64,000 nt of DNA from Salinimonas iocasae. GTDB taxonomy: Bacteria; Pseudomonadota; Gammaproteobacteria; Enterobacterales; Alteromonadaceae. Made by a program: the position numbers and the translations under genes. Below, in pieces: positions 53,048 through 63,979 of the stretch (its first letter is position 1; the number at the start of each line of letters is the position of its first letter). Under the pieces are notes generated by a model. It ran no database searches. It worked only from the letters and a program-made list of their open reading frames with translations, and was not told the origin of the DNA. Where the stretch lies: contig NZ_CP039852.1 in the NCBI RefSeq assembly GCF_006228385.1, positions 868,001 through 932,000 of the forward strand, read 5' to 3'.

Positions 53048-54367
53048 TTACCGCATCGCCAGCATAACCCGCTTGTTATTTTTAAGCTGGGTGAGGCGAT
53101 TATCAGCAATTTGCATAAATGCAGCACGCTGTGAAGAGGCGATTGGTTCTGCTTTAGGCAATTCTACAGTGCGCGGATTACGATGTACGCCGTCCACCAG
53201 AAACTCATAATGTAAGTGGGCGCCGGTTACCATTCCTGTGCTTCCCAGATAACCAATTACCTGACCCTGCTTGACGGTTTCGCCGGTTTTTACTGCTTTA
53301 CTCTTAAAGTGCAGGTATTTGGTCACGTACTTCTCGCCATGCTGAACAAATACGTAATTACCGTTGAAGCGATTGTAGGATGCTTTGATAACTCGTCCGT
53401 CACCAGCCGCCATCACCGGTGTACCGGTCGCAGCAACGTAATCAGTACCATTGTGAGACTTCCAGCGCTTTTGAACAGGGTGAAAACGCTTCTTGGTAAA
53501 GTTCGAACTGACATACTTAAAATTGATAGGCGCACGTAAAAAGCTTTTACGCATGCTTCTGCCTTCCGGCGTGTAGTAGTTACCGTCAGTATGCTGTATA
53601 GCCGTAAAAGTCTCGCCCTGATTGATAAACTCCGCGGCGACAATATCGCCATAACCAACAAACTCACCATCAATGAACTGCTCTTCATACACAATACTGA
53701 ATGTATCGCCATGGCGCAGTTCCATAGCAAAGTCGATGTCCCAGCCGAAAATGCCGGCAAGATTCATGATCTGATTATTGCTCAGGCCAGCGGTCACCGC
53801 CGCTTTCCAGAAACTGGTATCAATGCTTCCCTGGGCAAAGTTATAGCGTGTTTCCACTTCTTTGCTTTCCAGGTCTGCCTGCATCTTACCATTCGTATCA
53901 GTGGCTCTGATTACCAGTGTATCTTTGGCTGATACCGCATAGCGAAGACCGGCGAAAGCACCGGTGCTGTCGGCTTTGAGGTGCAGTTTGTCACCAGGGA
54001 CCAGGGTTACCAGTGTTTTTGCCAGCTCGCCCGCCTGAGTAACATTATACGTATCGCGGGCAGAGAAGCCGGCACGCTTAAAGATTTTTGCCAGTGTATC
54101 GCCCGAACCCACCTGGTAGAGGTGCCAGCCAGTGTCATCTTCACCAAAATTAATATCCGGTGAATCTGTTACGGAAAGTTCGATAGGGTAGCGTACACCC
54201 GCATCCAGAATAGTCGCGTCCTGATGACGGCTGGCCTCAACGGGATCGGAGGGCAACAGTATCAGACTGCCCAGAAACAGACTGCCCAGAATAAGGCCAG
54301 TACGATGCGGTCTGGGTAAATTGCGAAGTGTTTTATAAACCACGTTATCTTTCAATTTCATTCTCAT
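53048..54367 (-). CDS. mepM: M23 peptidoglycan DD-endopeptidase, MepM-like
   Basis: The protein (about 439 residues) has an N-terminal membrane/signal segment (GLILGSLFLGSLILLPS), a LysM-like and OapA-type region (LYQVGSGDTLAKIFKRAGFS), and a C-terminal M23 metallopeptidase domain. That domain carries HNGTDYVAATGTPV, YVTKYLHFKS and GAHLHYEFLV, which supply the zinc ligands. MepM cleaves D-Ala-mDAP cross-links to allow wall growth. The frame opens at TTG 54370; ATG 54367 is used here. It is co-transcribed with anmK and divergent from tyrS, a conserved order in Vibrio and Alteromonas. Confidence 0.93.
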   Translation of the reverse strand: MRMKLKDNVVYKTLRNLPRPHRTGLILGSLFLGSLILLPSDPVEASRHQDATILDAGVRYPIELSVTDSPDINFGEDDTGWHLYQVGSGDTLAKIFKRAGFSARDTYNVTQAGELAKTLVTLVPGDKLHLKADSTGAFAGLRYAVSAKDTLVIRATDTNGKMQADLESKEVETRYNFAQGSIDTSFWKAAVTAGLSNNQIMNLAGIFGWDIDFAMELRHGDTFSIVYEEQFIDGEFVGYGDIVAAEFINQGETFTAIQHTDGNYYTPEGRSMRKSFLRAPINFKYVSSNFTKKRFHPVQKRWKSHNGTDYVAATGTPVMAAGDGRVIKASYNRFNGNYVFVQHGEKYVTKYLHFKSKAVKTGETVKQGQVIGYLGSTGMVTGAHLHYEFLVDGVHRNPRTVELPKAEPIASSQRAAFMQIADNRLTQLKNNKRVMLAMR

Positions 54368-54557
54368 CAAACTGCTCGACCCGAGAATATCGTGTAAAGC
54401 GCCTTGTTTCTACTTTGACTGGCTAATAATAGTGCTTTTTTTGCGCAGCGCCAGTCCCGAATCCTGATTTTGATGCGTAAACCTTTCATTGGTTCACTCA
54501 CATGCGTAAAATGCTCGCCCTGATTAAACCGAACCTGACAAACGTGTGGAAAAACAG

Positions 54558-55760
54558 ATGAGTGACTGGCAAACCGCTTTTGCTGAAATAAAAAGAGGCA
54601 CAGACGAAATACTTCCCGAAGATGATCTGATTGAGAAGCTCAAATCGGGCAAAACGCTGACAATTAAAGCGGGTTTTGATCCTACCGCCCCTGATTTGCA
54701 CCTTGGACACACCGTGCTTATTAATAAGCTGCGCGTGTTCCAGCAGTTCGGTCACAAAGTTGTTTTTCTTATCGGTGATTTCACCGGGCTTATTGGCGAT
54801 CCTACAGGTAAAAATGTCACACGCAAGCCCCTGAGCAAAGAACAGGTATTGGAAAACGCGCAAACGTATCAGGATCAGGTCTTTAAAATTCTTGACCCGG
54901 CACAGACAGAAATTCGCTTCAATTCTGAGTGGATGGACAAGCTTGGTGCTGCCGGCATGATTAAACTGGCTGCCAGCCAGACCGTTGCCCGCATGCTGGA
55001 ACGCGACGACTTTAAAAAGCGCTATAACAATGGTCAGGCTATCGCTATCCACGAGTTCCTTTATCCGCTGGTACAAGGCTGGGATTCTGTAGCATTAGAA
55101 GCAGACGTTGAGCTGGGCGGTACGGACCAGCGGTTCAACCTGCTGATGGGCCGGGAATTACAAAAAGAAAACGGCCAGAAGCCGCAGACCACAGTGATGG
55201 TACCACTGCTGGAAGGGCTGGACGGTGTTCAGAAGATGTCAAAGTCTCTGAATAACTATATCGGCATCACTGATACGCCGAATGAAATGTTCGGAAAAAT
55301 CATGTCAATCTCCGATGATTTGATGTGGCGTTATTTTGAATTGCTCAGCTTCCGTCCTTTAGAGGAGCTGGCAGAACTTAAAGCGCAGGTTGAGCAAGGG
55401 GCCAACCCCAGAGATATCAAGATTCAGCTAGCCAGAGAAATCATTGCCCGTTTCCACAGCGATGAGGCGGCTGAAGCGGCATATCAGGACTTTGTACAGC
55501 GTTTTCAGAAAAACGCGATTCCTGACGACATGCCTGAGGTGTCTGTGGCACTTGAAGAGGGGACGCTGGCAATCGGTAACCTGCTGAAGCAGGCGAACCT
55601 GGTGGGTTCCACCTCTGATGCGATCCGCATGATTAAACAGGGCGCCGTAAAAATTGACGGTGAAAAAGTAACAGACACCCGCCTGCAAATCACAGAGCCG
55701 GGAGAGGCGGTGTACCAGGTCGGTAAACGTAAGTTTGCCAGAGTTACTGTGAACGCTTAG
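54558..55760 (+). CDS. tyrS: tyrosyl-tRNA synthetase
   Basis: This class Ic synthetase charges tRNA-Tyr. The ATG at 54558 gives [14 protein letters not shown], the normal beginning; a GTG 12 bases upstream is an alternative. The 400-residue product has the HIGH motif in [13 protein letters not shown], tyrosine-pocket residues in [20 protein letters not shown] in [13 protein letters not shown], and a C-terminal S4 RNA-binding domain ([21 protein letters not shown]). It converges on the FAD oxidoreductase gene with a four-base overlap. Confidence 0.97.
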   Translation: MSDWQTAFAEIKRGTDEILPEDDLIEKLKSGKTLTIKAGFDPTAPDLHLGHTVLINKLRVFQQFGHKVVFLIGDFTGLIGDPTGKNVTRKPLSKEQVLENAQTYQDQVFKILDPAQTEIRFNSEWMDKLGAAGMIKLAASQTVARMLERDDFKKRYNNGQAIAIHEFLYPLVQGWDSVALEADVELGGTDQRFNLLMGRELQKENGQKPQTTVMVPLLEGLDGVQKMSKSLNNYIGITDTPNEMFGKIMSISDDLMWRYFELLSFRPLEELAELKAQVEQGANPRDIKIQLAREIIARFHSDEAAEAAYQDFVQRFQKNAIPDDMPEVSVALEEGTLAIGNLLKQANLVGSTSDAIRMIKQGAVKIDGEKVTDTRLQITEPGEAVYQVGKRKFARVTVNA

Positions 55761-57079
55761 CGCTCAGCGATGCGCGCCCAGCTGTACAGGGCGCGTAAAG
55801 CACTACGCCGCAGGCCGGCAAAAGGAAAGCGTTTTAACGGCGTGCTGTACAACGGCAGTTGAAGATTAACAGGTTGATGCATAGCACGCTGGGCCAGACG
55901 CCGTCCGGCAAGGTTGGCGAAGGACACGCCGGCACCGCAATATCCCATGGCATACCCAATCTGTGTCTGTTCATCAAAGTGAATCCGCGGTAAATTGTCC
56001 AAAGACACTGACACCCAGCCGCTCCAGAAGTGACTTATCCCAATATCCTGCAGTGCAGGAAAGCTGGTTTGCATCGCGCTATACAGCCTGGCTTTACCAG
56101 CATGTGCTTGCTTCGCGCTAACTTCCCCGCGCCCGCCAAACAGTAACCGGTTATCCGGTAATAAGCGGTAATAGTATTTCATCATGCGGGTGTCCATCAT
56201 GGACACCGGGCCGGTGAAGCCGATACTGGCAAGCTGCGCATCGCTGAGCGGCCTGGTAACAATAATGCTCGATTGTACCGGAAACTGCCGTTTGTTGACC
56301 GAGGGATGCAATGCTTTACTGGTATAAGCGTTACTGGCAATGAGCAGTACGCGCGCACGGATATCACCCTGCGGGGTTTTAACCAAGTGACCCGCGTCGC
56401 TGTGAGTAATTTTTAGCGCTGGCGTGCCACTGTAAAGATTAACCCCCTTGGTTTTGGCTACACCACTCAGCCCCAATATCAGCTTAAGGGGATTAAGCGC
56501 ATAGCCGGGCTGACGGCTGGCGCCATAAAAACCGCTAACGGCCAGGGTATCGTTTAATTGCGCCTGACTTAATATCTCTGCTTGTTGACTGAAATTAGTT
56601 TTTAGATAGTCAGCCGCTTCGCGTTGCTGTAGGGCATGTTTGGCTGTGTGAGCGAGTTTGTAATAAGGGCCGGGACAAAGGTCGCAATCAATATCGTAAG
56701 CGCTGATTCGAGCCAGAAGATCACTGACCGCACCATCAAATTCATTCTGGATGCCTCTGGCGATATCCAGGCCAAAGCGCTTTTCTAGCGCTGCCGGGCC
56801 TAGCCTGCCACTGCCTGAAAGCACAAAGCCGGCATTTCTGCCCGCGCACCCATAACCCGGCGAATGGCTGTCTATAACGGTCACCGAGCCTGCCTGACTT
56901 TCAGCAAGCGCCAGTGCTGCCGAGATACCGGTGTAGCCAGCACCGATAATCAGAAAATCTGTTTCAATATCTTTATCCAGTGCAACCCCGGTTGGTACAT
57001 CAACTGTATCATGCCAATATGTGGGCGGCAGGCTATCGGAAGGGTTTACGGCAGTATCGATGAGCGGGTCATAACTCAT
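55757..57079 (-). CDS. FAD-dependent oxidoreductase, PuuB/DAO-like
   Basis: The 440-residue product is a DAO-family flavoprotein: FAD dinucleotide motif [20 protein letters not shown] near residue 42, the [12 protein letters not shown] loop typical of gamma-glutamylputrescine oxidase, and the C-terminal FAD site [19 protein letters not shown]. It likely oxidises an amine or amino-acid substrate with release of hydrogen peroxide. The ATG overlaps the GNAT stop (ATGA), which places it third in a coupled DUF2721-GNAT-oxidoreductase operon. Substrate unknown. Confidence 0.85.
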   Translation of the reverse strand: MSYDPLIDTAVNPSDSLPPTYWHDTVDVPTGVALDKDIETDFLIIGAGYTGISAALALAESQAGSVTVIDSHSPGYGCAGRNAGFVLSGSGRLGPAALEKRFGLDIARGIQNEFDGAVSDLLARISAYDIDCDLCPGPYYKLAHTAKHALQQREAADYLKTNFSQQAEILSQAQLNDTLAVSGFYGASRQPGYALNPLKLILGLSGVAKTKGVNLYSGTPALKITHSDAGHLVKTPQGDIRARVLLIASNAYTSKALHPSVNKRQFPVQSSIIVTRPLSDAQLASIGFTGPVSMMDTRMMKYYYRLLPDNRLLFGGRGEVSAKQAHAGKARLYSAMQTSFPALQDIGISHFWSGWVSVSLDNLPRIHFDEQTQIGYAMGYCGAGVSFANLAGRRLAQRAMHQPVNLQLPLYSTPLKRFPFAGLRRSALRALYSWARIAER

Positions 57080-57654
57080 GAAAATGTCAGCAGCATTTCA
57101 GCGCCTTCACAATCACAAATACCTTCACATACCGGGCAATCATAGCCTTCATGTATGGCTTCATAGCGCCACTTGTCGGGATGTTTTTTGATGAGCGTGC
57201 CACCGTTTTTACTGAAGTATTTAAACGCGCTGTTGCCGGGACTGGCCAGCCAGATGTGAGCCAGGCCTGCCAAGGCCCCCTGACGAGATGCCGACGCTAT
57301 TGAGCGGCGCAGCATTTCACTGCCTATGCCCAGCCCCTGCCGGTCAGGTGAGACCGTATTACACTTGAAATAGCAGACTTTATCAGCAGGCACTGTCCAC
57401 TCATCGGGCGAGCACCACTTATCCGGTTGCCACTGGGAGTGGGCATAGGTAAGGCGAAAGCCAACGACCTTGTCATTATCAAGCGCCACCCAGCTTGCAT
57501 TTATTCCATCATGAAAGCTTTTATCATACATTTGGCGCAAGCTTTCTTCTGTCAGATAATTGTCACCGTGAACGAAGTTACCCAGTGTGACAACACCCTC
57601 AAAGTGCGCCGGAGTAAGCGTTTCATAGCGAATGCCTGAAGATTGTTCACTCAT
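57076..57654 (-). CDS. GNAT acetyltransferase with cysteine-rich tail
   Basis: The 192-residue product has the GNAT acetyl-CoA motif (SPDRQGLGIGSEMLRRSIA; R/QxxGxG/A) and the order beta-alpha-alpha expected of the fold. After the domain comes a C-terminal tail with four cysteines (GYDCPVCEGICDCEGAEML), which could bind zinc or a metal cluster. It is coupled at both ends by ATGA overlaps to DUF2721 and the FAD oxidoreductase. One possible link is acetylation in the metabolism of the oxidoreductase's amine substrate; this is inferred from linkage only. Confidence 0.82.
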   Translation of the reverse strand: MSEQSSGIRYETLTPAHFEGVVTLGNFVHGDNYLTEESLRQMYDKSFHDGINASWVALDNDKVVGFRLTYAHSQWQPDKWCSPDEWTVPADKVCYFKCNTVSPDRQGLGIGSEMLRRSIASASRQGALAGLAHIWLASPGNSAFKYFSKNGGTLIKKHPDKWRYEAIHEGYDCPVCEGICDCEGAEMLLTFS

Positions 57655-58034
57655 TTAGTTTTTATCCCATCCAGATGAACATCCAGCGCCTCTACCGAAA
57701 TTAGTATTTCTCTTACTGACATCCATAGCGAGTAAAGCAGGCAAATCAGGCTAAGTGCAAATATCCAGTTGCCGACAATCTGGTAGGTAAGATAAATAGC
57801 AAGCATGGAAAGCACGCACAGAAAAAAGCTGACAACACCGGCAATCTGCATGCGTTTGATAAACTGGATTCGCTGCCGCAGATTCTGAATCTGTGCCTCG
57901 GTATTATCATCCCACTTTTCTTTGGAAAAGTTCCGAATGATACTGGCCAGCGTCAGGAACCGGTTCGTATAGGCCAGCAACAATAATGAAATTGCCGGAA
58001 ACAGCATTGCAGGCGTAGCGATATCAATAGTCAT
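57651..58034 (-). CDS. DUF2721 membrane protein
   Basis: The 127-residue product has an N-terminal membrane helix (AMLFPAISLLLLAYTNRFLTLASIIR), a charged helical loop (TEAQIQNLRQRIQFIKRMQ), and two more helices (IAGVVSFFLCVLSMLAIYLTY and WIFALSLICLLYSLWMSVREILISVEAL). This is the DUF2721 pattern. Function unknown. It is the first gene of a tightly coupled operon with the GNAT and FAD oxidoreductase. Confidence 0.85.
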   Translation of the reverse strand: MTIDIATPAMLFPAISLLLLAYTNRFLTLASIIRNFSKEKWDDNTEAQIQNLRQRIQFIKRMQIAGVVSFFLCVLSMLAIYLTYQIVGNWIFALSLICLLYSLWMSVREILISVEALDVHLDGIKTK

Positions 58035-58123
58035 TCGGTAATTATACGTAGGGGGCCGGAATAAAAACGGTATTTTATCAAATAAGCGCCACTTTCTCGA
58101 CTCAATAAGTCGCGTTGACGATG

Positions 58124-58522
58124 TTACATCCGGTCAACAGGCAGACCAGCCGCGTTCCAGCCCATCATATCGCCTTCAAGATGACTTACATCCGTAAACG
58201 AACGGGATTTTAGCGTCTCCAAAGTAAGCATGGCGCGGCGGCCTGAGCGGCAGTAGACGATAATCCGCTGGTCTTTATCAAGCTGGCTGACATACGACTC
58301 AATTTCACTATGCGGCATATTTATCGCGCCAGGAATATGACCTTCGGCAAATTCTTCCGGTGATCGAACATCAATCAGCAACCATTCATCGTTTTGCACT
58401 TTCTGCATCAACAAAGATGCCGTTTCCGATGAAACGGGTTTAACGGTGGTAGCCTGGCCATCGCAACCTGAAAGGGCGGCCAGCAATAGAATCATTACAG
58501 TGCAGAATAGTCGTCTGATCAT
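58124..58522 (-). CDS. rhodanese-domain lipoprotein
   Basis: The 132-residue protein starts with a lipoprotein signal (LFCTVMILLLAALSGC), so it is anchored at a membrane with the domain in the periplasm. A single rhodanese domain follows: LLIDVRSPEEFAEGHIPGAINMP, with the active-site cysteine in IVYCRSGRRA. Family members carry sulfur as a cysteine persulfide. No associated sulfur genes are adjacent. Confidence 0.9.
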   Translation of the reverse strand: MIRRLFCTVMILLLAALSGCDGQATTVKPVSSETASLLMQKVQNDEWLLIDVRSPEEFAEGHIPGAINMPHSEIESYVSQLDKDQRIIVYCRSGRRAMLTLETLKSRSFTDVSHLEGDMMGWNAAGLPVDRM

Positions 58523-58585
58523 AAACAGCGTTTATAAAACGTTAATGGCAAAAGCTGGCGTTAGTATAGGCAATTAACGGCAACT

Positions 58586-59389
58586 TTAATCATCAGTTTG
58601 ATGAATTTGTTTGCATAAGCTACGCAGTTCAGGAATAAGCCGTAAGGTATAACGACTGAAAATATCCGGATTAACCACCAACACCGGTGCCTTCAATACG
58701 TTTTCATGAGAAGACCAGAATGCTTGCTCAGTGGATAAGCTACGGGTAGTTGCAGCGACCAGAAGGTCAGGTTGCCGGCGAATCACTTCCTGTACAGATA
58801 CCTGAGGGTAGTCGACATGTGCATCGTGAAACAATGTTTTTACCTGACACTGAGCAAGAAGTTTACTGGCCCACGCGTCGGGGCCAGCACTCATCAGCGG
58901 CGCGTTCCACATATAGTAAAACACTGAAACAGGGCTGGCGCTATCAAACTGGCTGGCAATTTGCGAAAGCTGCTTATCAAAATTTTCGGCGAGTTTTTTT
59001 GCGCGGTCCGCCGCCTCGAGAATTTCTCCTAACTGACGTAACTCTTTACTGATATCTCCTAGCACCATTGGCTGAGACTCAAATACGTTAAAACCCAATT
59101 GTCTGAGACGGGCGATATCCTGAGGTTTGTTTCCGCCTCGCCAAGCCAGGATGACGTCTGGTTGAAGCTTTACGATAGCTTTAACGTTCACGCCATTGGC
59201 ATCAGCTACACGCGGCAGCGATTTGGCTGCTTGTGGGTAGTCACTGTAGGCACTGACAGCGAGCAGTTTATGCTGTTGACCAAGGCTGTAAACCCACTCA
59301 GTCAGATGCGGAGAAAGGGTGACAACAGATTGAGCCAGGGCGGGGCGGCACAACAGTACCAGTACGGTAACACACAATATTCGAACCAT
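58586..59389 (-). CDS. btuF: vitamin B12-type ABC substrate-binding protein BtuF
   Basis: The ATG at 59389 starts a signal peptide (MVRILCVTVLVLLCRPALAQS); the longer frame adds a cysteine-rich, implausible beginning. The 267-residue product matches the BtuF/TroA-fold class III binding proteins: RVADANGVNVKAIVKLQPDVILAWRGGN and ISKELRQLGEILE are typical. It would deliver cobalamin or corrinoid to a BtuCD transporter, which is not in the window. It lies four bases after the cbiB stop, in an mtnN-cbiB-btuF cluster; mtnN and btuF are neighbours in enterics as well. Confidence 0.9.
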   Translation of the reverse strand: MVRILCVTVLVLLCRPALAQSVVTLSPHLTEWVYSLGQQHKLLAVSAYSDYPQAAKSLPRVADANGVNVKAIVKLQPDVILAWRGGNKPQDIARLRQLGFNVFESQPMVLGDISKELRQLGEILEAADRAKKLAENFDKQLSQIASQFDSASPVSVFYYMWNAPLMSAGPDAWASKLLAQCQVKTLFHDAHVDYPQVSVQEVIRRQPDLLVAATTRSLSTEQAFWSSHENVLKAPVLVVNPDIFSRYTLRLIPELRSLCKQIHQTDD

Positions 59390-59393
59390 TATC

Positions 59394-60341
59394 TCAGCCC
59401 AGCCTCCATATTGATAACAACAGCAGCGTACACACACTGATAAACAGCATCATGGCGCGCAAAATGGCGCGATAAGAATACGTCATATCGGAAAAGCGTA
59501 CTTCACGCTTGCCTCCCACGCGCTGGTGGCGATACGTAACACCATGATAAATGGCCGGTCCACCAAGCTGAAATCCCATGGCTGCGCCAAAAGCGGCGAG
59601 CAGGCGGGAGGTAAGATCGCCGGCAGAGCTCGTTACAAACCCGCGGGTTGCCCGCAGCGGATTGGTCACGAACGCTATAGTAAGAAAGCCGAACACAAAA
59701 GCCGGTATAGCCATCAGTCGCGCGGCGACGCGTGCTGGTTTGGCAAATAATGAAAAACCGGGCCGTTTAGGGTGCCACTGCCAGCTGATTAAAATTAGCA
59801 GACGGTAGCAAAGTGCGGCTATCGGGCCGACAAGAACAAACCAGAACAACACACCGCAATACAGGTAATAAAAGCGTAGCAATAAGGCTTCAATGCATGC
59901 CTTGGCTATACCAATATCAGTCAGCCTGTCGGTATCGCGGGCCATGAATTGCGCTGCGCGATCCCGCGCCAGCATTTTCTTGCGTCCGGCCACAGCACGA
60001 ATGACATGTTTGTAATACGTTCTGTCGTGACCGAAATCCAGCAAAGTAAGCACAATAAGCGCTTCAAAAAACCATGGATACTCTGCCAGACTAATTAAAT
60101 TTGCCAGCAAAGCGGCAAAAGGAACAATCAGCAGCAGTGCGCCCAGAGTACCTGAAATCAAATGCTGAGAAGCCGGCTCACGATTTTTTGGGCACACCCG
60201 ACCTGCCATTGTTTCAGACAGATAACGAATCAGCGTAAGGGGGTGATAAGCCTTTGGCCAGCGCCACAGAGCATCAGATATTGCGCTGACCAAAACGATG
60301 ATCAGCGTCTGTATAGCCGGAGAATGAAGCGCCGATTCCAT
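59394..60341 (-). CDS. cbiB: cobalamin biosynthesis protein CbiB/CobD-like
   Basis: CbiB makes adenosylcobinamide phosphate from adenosylcobyric acid and aminopropanol phosphate in the inner membrane. The 315-residue product has several membrane helices and the family phrases MLARDRAAQFMARDTDRLTDIGIAKACIEAL, WQWHPKRPGFSLFAKPARVAARLMAIPA, and YHGVTYRHQRVGG. It lies 15 bases downstream of mtnN and 4 bases upstream of btuF, so a corrinoid salvage operon is likely. No other cob/cbi gene is in the window. Confidence 0.85.
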   Translation of the reverse strand: MESALHSPAIQTLIIVLVSAISDALWRWPKAYHPLTLIRYLSETMAGRVCPKNREPASQHLISGTLGALLLIVPFAALLANLISLAEYPWFFEALIVLTLLDFGHDRTYYKHVIRAVAGRKKMLARDRAAQFMARDTDRLTDIGIAKACIEALLLRFYYLYCGVLFWFVLVGPIAALCYRLLILISWQWHPKRPGFSLFAKPARVAARLMAIPAFVFGFLTIAFVTNPLRATRGFVTSSAGDLTSRLLAAFGAAMGFQLGGPAIYHGVTYRHQRVGGKREVRFSDMTYSYRAILRAMMLFISVCTLLLLSIWRLG

Positions 60342-60356
60342 TGCCAGGGCCGATCC

Positions 60357-61058
60357 TTACGCGAGCGTAGCCACCATGCCCATCACCAGCTGCGCTGAAT
60401 TTTTAGCCGCGGTATCAAGATAATCCTGAAACGACACCGTAGACGTCTTGCCCGCGATGTCAGATAAAGAGCGAATAACCAGGCAGGGCGTGTTCAGCAG
60501 ATGACAGGTTTGCGCAATGGCGGCGCCTTCCATTTCACATGCTTTCATATCGTCATACGTTGCACGGATTTTTTCTGCCGCCTCATCACTACCGATAAAG
60601 GCGTCGCCGGTACAAATCAGGCCGGTTTTGTATGTGATACCCGCAATGTTCGCGGTAGCTGTTTGCGCAGCCTCTATAAGCCGGTCATCACACTCATACG
60701 CCTGGGGCATATCGCCGGCACACTGACCAGGCGCATATCCGAAGAACGTCAGGTCTACATCATGGTGAATCAGTGCTGAGCCGATAACCACATCACCGAT
60801 ATTAAGGTCAGTATCAAAACCGCCGGCAGAGCCGGTATTAACGACATAATCCGGCGCAAACCGCTCTATTAGTGCTGTAGTAGCCACAGTTGCCGCTACT
60901 TTGCCGATACCGCACTTCACCAATACAATCTCATGCCCGCTCAGAACACCCTGATAAAATGTCAGGTGGTGCCAGGTTTCAGTTGTAAGGTTCTCAAGAG
61001 ATGATTTTAACAGGGCCACTTCCTGATCCATGGCACCCAGAATTCCAATTTTAGACAT
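60357..61058 (-). CDS. mtnN: 5'-methylthioadenosine/S-adenosylhomocysteine nucleosidase
   Basis: MtnN (Pfs) splits MTA and SAH to adenine and a ribosylthiol, feeding sulfur recycling and AI-2 production. The 233-residue product is standard: KIGILGAMDQEVALLK, VKCGIGKVAAT, VNTGSAGGFDTDLNIGDVVIGS, the catalytic glutamate region CEMEGAAIAQTC and Asp in RSLSDIAG. It is the first gene of the mtnN-cbiB-btuF cluster. Confidence 0.96.
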   Translation of the reverse strand: MSKIGILGAMDQEVALLKSSLENLTTETWHHLTFYQGVLSGHEIVLVKCGIGKVAATVATTALIERFAPDYVVNTGSAGGFDTDLNIGDVVIGSALIHHDVDLTFFGYAPGQCAGDMPQAYECDDRLIEAAQTATANIAGITYKTGLICTGDAFIGSDEAAEKIRATYDDMKACEMEGAAIAQTCHLLNTPCLVIRSLSDIAGKTSTVSFQDYLDTAAKNSAQLVMGMVATLA

Positions 61059-61142
61059 AATTGCAGGCTTTTGAGGTTAATGCGTGAAAACAGATAATGA
61101 GGCGTATGGTAATACGAATCGAATAAAACTGACAGTATTGAA

Positions 61143-61182
61143 AAGAACGGGAAATCACATCTTGGGGGTGATGTGACTTCCC
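61143..61182 (-). terminator. terminator of the DUF2726 gene
   Basis: A 13-bp stem (61149-61161 with 61170-61182, one mismatch) encloses an eight-base loop, followed on the minus strand by GTTCTTTTC. It lies just beyond the DUF2726 stop and before mtnN. Confidence 0.65.
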
Positions 61183-61188
61183 TTAAAA

Positions 61189-61773
61189 CTAGGCGGCAGC
61201 GCGGCTTGAACGTAGCGGGCGAGTAGGTCGCTTGGGCGTGACCGGGTTATGGCTTGGCACCTGGGCCAGTTTATTCTGCTTGCGACGGTACGGAATAAGT
61301 TTGGTTTCAAGACACTCTCTGATTTCTTCTACCGTATACCCTGATTTAACCTTGATGCGTGCATGGGGGATGCCTGCAGCATCCAGCGCGCCGGATACGA
61401 ACCAGTCCCGCTGAGACTTATAACCATCTTTACCTGCATTATGTACCAGGTCTACAGCCAGAATAGGGGTCATATCTTCTTTATCGCAGAGTATGAAATC
61501 CAGCTGACGCGAGGATGCACGAGCAATAGCTGCACTGGCCTGCTTTTTTGACGTACTTTGACGAACAGACAGAACGTCAGACAGGCGCACCCGGCACAAG
61601 ATACGAAACTCGCGACCCATAGACTGTTCAATGAGGTTTAAAAAGGTGTGTTCTACCGGAGTAAACAGTTGTTGTCTGCGTTTGAACGGGAATGCGACCC
61701 CGCCGTCTGACAATTTTATGGCGCCTGCGGCAACCACAATAAGCAGCATCATTAGAATTATAGCCAGTTCCAT
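61189..61773 (-). CDS. DUF2726 domain protein, membrane-anchored
   Basis: The ATG at 61773 follows GAGGAAT. The 194-residue product has one N-terminal membrane helix (MELAIILMMLLIVVAAGAIKL), then a DUF2726 domain (LFTPVEHTFLNLIEQSMGREFRILCRVRLSDVL ... RQLDFILCDKEDMTPILAVDLV ... AAGIPHARIKVKSGYTVEEI), and a basic, Arg/Pro-rich tail. DUF2726 resembles the PD-(D/E)xK nuclease fold (DF ... VDL) and is often fused to helicase or topoisomerase-type zinc domains in other proteins. Nuclease activity is unproven for this one. It would face the cytoplasm. Confidence 0.82.
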   Translation of the reverse strand: MELAIILMMLLIVVAAGAIKLSDGGVAFPFKRRQQLFTPVEHTFLNLIEQSMGREFRILCRVRLSDVLSVRQSTSKKQASAAIARASSRQLDFILCDKEDMTPILAVDLVHNAGKDGYKSQRDWFVSGALDAAGIPHARIKVKSGYTVEEIRECLETKLIPYRRKQNKLAQVPSHNPVTPKRPTRPLRSSRAAA

Positions 61774-62003
61774 AACAATTCCTCGATAAAGCATGTAAAA
61801 GCGTCGGTTTTCTGACGTTTACATTAAAAAAATCATCTTCAATCAATGAATTGCAAGGGAGGTGCCATATCTACGAAGAATCGTCTGAAAGCGAGAAGGA
61901 ATCAGAATTGTAGAATTAAAGGATAGTCAGCAGAGGCAAGTAAAAGGTGCTGGCGTTACCGTGCGGTTGGGGCGCATGTCAGGTAACACCAGGCAAGGAA
62001 AGG

Positions 62004-62378
62004 TTATTGGCGGGCCAGAAGTGTATCGATGACCAGAAGATCAATTTGCGAACCGTCATTATCCGGAGAGATAACCACGCGTATGTTATTTTGCTGGGCC
62101 GCCAGGACAACACGTCCGTTAAACTGGCTCACTACATCCAATTCCGGCATAGCTTCTTTGTACCAATCAATGATTTGCTGATTCTCCATTGGCGTATGGA
62201 AAACCAGTGACGCTGGCATGTCATCATCAAAACGCTGGCACTGAACGGCATCGCCAGGCATGTTGATGGAATAAAAATCGCCCGGGCAGGCCGCTACATC
62301 AGGCTGACTGGATTCGGCCTGTGAGGTGAAAGAAACTGCAAATAAAGCAGACAACGTTAACGCGCCTAAAAACTTCAT
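62004..62378 (-). CDS. small secreted protein of unknown function
   Basis: The 124-residue product has a clear signal peptide (MKFLGALTLSALFAVSFTSQA) and two cysteines (ACPGD, VQCQRF) that may form a disulfide. The mature part (VFHTPMENQQIIDWYKEAMPELDVVSQFNGRVVLAAQQNNIRVVISPDNDGSQIDLLV) resembles in style small periplasmic proteins with a two-strand, helix, strand arrangement. I do not recognise the family. It is a single gene between DUF2726 and gltD. Confidence 0.72.
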   Translation of the reverse strand: MKFLGALTLSALFAVSFTSQAESSQPDVAACPGDFYSINMPGDAVQCQRFDDDMPASLVFHTPMENQQIIDWYKEAMPELDVVSQFNGRVVLAAQQNNIRVVISPDNDGSQIDLLVIDTLLARQ

Positions 62379-62560
62379 ACGACCCCGTTTTTGATTATTT
62401 TGTGTACCTGACTACTATAGGTTTGTGATCAGCACCCATCAACTGATCTTACGGGGTATTAGGTATGCTAAGTGATATTAAGGTATTGAGGGGGAGGAAA
62501 AGCAAAAGGGTGGAAACAGAGGAAGTGGCAGGCAGCATTATTTACTGCCTGCAATAATTA

Positions 62561-63979
<1,419 letters not shown>

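Noticed and set aside
58586..61058. Cobalamin riboswitch upstream of the mtnN-cbiB-btuF cluster
   Set aside because: Only 130 bases separate mtnN from the DUF2726 gene, they hold a terminator, and I see no B12-box-like element.
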